Of a stretch of 14,349 bases of DNA, positions 13,858 through 14,349 are shown in pieces. Position 1 is the stretch's first letter. Each line of letters opens with the position of its first letter. Source of the DNA: Tidjanibacter sp. GTDB lineage: Bacteria; Bacteroidota; Bacteroidia; Bacteroidales; Rikenellaceae. Below the pieces are notes generated by a model, which saw only the letters and a program-made list of their open reading frames with translations, did not search any database and was not told where the DNA came from. The stretch lies in NCBI GenBank assembly GCA_017547065.1, contig JAFYRC010000108.1, positions 1 to 14,349 of the forward strand. The letters are read 5' to 3'. The position numbers were made by a program, and so were the translations under genes.

Positions 13858-14349
13858 ATGAAACCATTCTTTGATACTCTATTTGGCACTATCCAAGAGA
13901 GGGAAGAGAATGGCAAGGCTGTTTTGTATCAGATTGAGGATAGCGACCTCAATACTGCCGAGGCTAAAATGAGTACCGAAGAGGTACTTGACCTCGTAAA
14001 GGCCGCGGGTATTGAGGTGGAGATTGTAACACCAGAGATGGTTGAAGAGATGCTTGAAATGCAGAACGCATTGATGGAAGCGAAAATGAAATCAGTACCT
14101 GAAACCGTGTCCGTTCAAGATGAACATCAACCTACTGTCGTTTCAAGTACTGATGGCGCAAAGGTACTAAATAATCTTGATAATCTGCAAAAAGAATACC
14201 AAGAAAAAACAAACCGACCTCTAACTTTTATAGGTGATGTCGCCAAGGCTATCAGGGCAAAACGAGAAAAGAGCGATATAAAGAAAAAAGAGAGGGCGGT
14301 GTGCTCTCTCTTTTCTATTGCAAAGGCATTTTGCCCTCTACTCGTTCTC
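13858..14349 (+). CDS. Acidic open frame running off the window; possible fragment of a mobile-element polyvalent protein
   Basis: The frame is open from ATG 13858 to the last base (164 codons, no stop). AGAGGAG at 13842-13848 could serve as ribosome binding site. The frame is also open upstream of the ATG, reading TYNIVDTIEENEE, so the ATG may not be the original start. The first 80 residues are acidic and helical (MSTEEVLDLVKAAGIEVEIV, then repeated M and E). Residues about 100-136 (VLNNLDNLQKEYQEKTNRPL, then TFIGDVAKAIRAKR) resemble, from memory, the start of a domain in large polyvalent proteins of Bacteroidales mobile elements; this is unverified. After AKR the resemblance ends and the DNA enters a terminator-like hairpin. 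Codon choice (many CTA, TCA, ACT, AAA) differs from the GC-richer neighbours. It may be a decayed or truncated gene. Confidence 0.6.
   Translation, partial: MKPFFDTLFGTIQEREENGKAVLYQIEDSDLNTAEAKMSTEEVLDLVKAAGIEVEIVTPEMVEEMLEMQNALMEAKMKSVPETVSVQDEHQPTVVSSTDGAKVLNNLDNLQKEYQEKTNRPLTFIGDVAKAIRAKREKSDIKKKERAVCSLFSIAKAFCPLLVL
14286..14318 (+). terminator. Terminator-like hairpin inside the terminal open frame
   Basis: AAAAGAGAG (14286-14294) pairs with CTCTCTTTT (14306-14314) around an 11-base loop, followed by CTATTG. A TAA in the +1 frame sits just before it (14279-14281), which suggests the real gene end is here. Confidence 0.45.

Overview
The window looks like chromosomal DNA from a member of the Bacteroidota, most likely the order Bacteroidales; I cannot place it to genus from sequence alone. 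Three minus-strand transcription starts carry the class's TTTG-N19-TAnnTTTG promoter (before gcvH, tRNA-Glu and the CAT-anticodon tRNA). Many products are small outer-membrane barrels and lipoproteins, and the housekeeping proteins (MDH, S20, GcvH, single-chain serine dehydratase) are of familiar Bacteroidales type.

Layout: the left edge is the 3' end of pheT on the plus strand. A small secreted protein and an outer-membrane barrel protein follow closely, and the unit ends at a strong hairpin terminator (2102-2130) that it shares with convergent mdh. From 6814 down to 2156 the minus strand holds an outer-membrane protein, a lamin-tail/CotH-kinase lipoprotein, gcvH (own promoter) and mdh. Next on the minus strand, from 7634 to 7000, is a stable-RNA/ribosomal unit: promoter, tRNA-Glu(TTC), rpsT, tRNA-His(GTG), terminator. 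From 11893 to 7653 on the minus strand lies sdaA, followed without an evident terminator or promoter by a lipoprotein binding protein, permease and ATPase of the iron/haem/cobalamin (BtuFCD/FecBCDE-like) ABC family. From 13112 to 11928 on the minus strand are a CAT-anticodon tRNA with its own promoter and terminator, and a porin-like outer-membrane protein. On the right the plus strand carries a potassium-channel-like membrane protein with a degenerate selectivity filter, then an open frame running off the window end. That last frame looks unlike its neighbours and may be a fragment of a large mobile-element protein.

How the parts may fit together: MDH and the lipoyl carrier of glycine cleavage appear to share a transcript. 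The iron-sulfur L-serine dehydratase heads an operon with a TonB-type metal or cofactor importer whose outer-membrane receptor is not in the window. The CotH lipoprotein and its upstream outer-membrane partner form a tight two-gene unit with direct and inverted repeats upstream, which suggests a regulated envelope system. I saw no CRISPR array, transposase, prophage module or recognisable riboswitch. No gene-free stretch exceeds 300 bases; the longest, about 6815-7037, holds the repeats, a hairpin/tRNA-like element and the tRNA-His terminator. Function calls rest on reading the sequence by eye; no database search was run.
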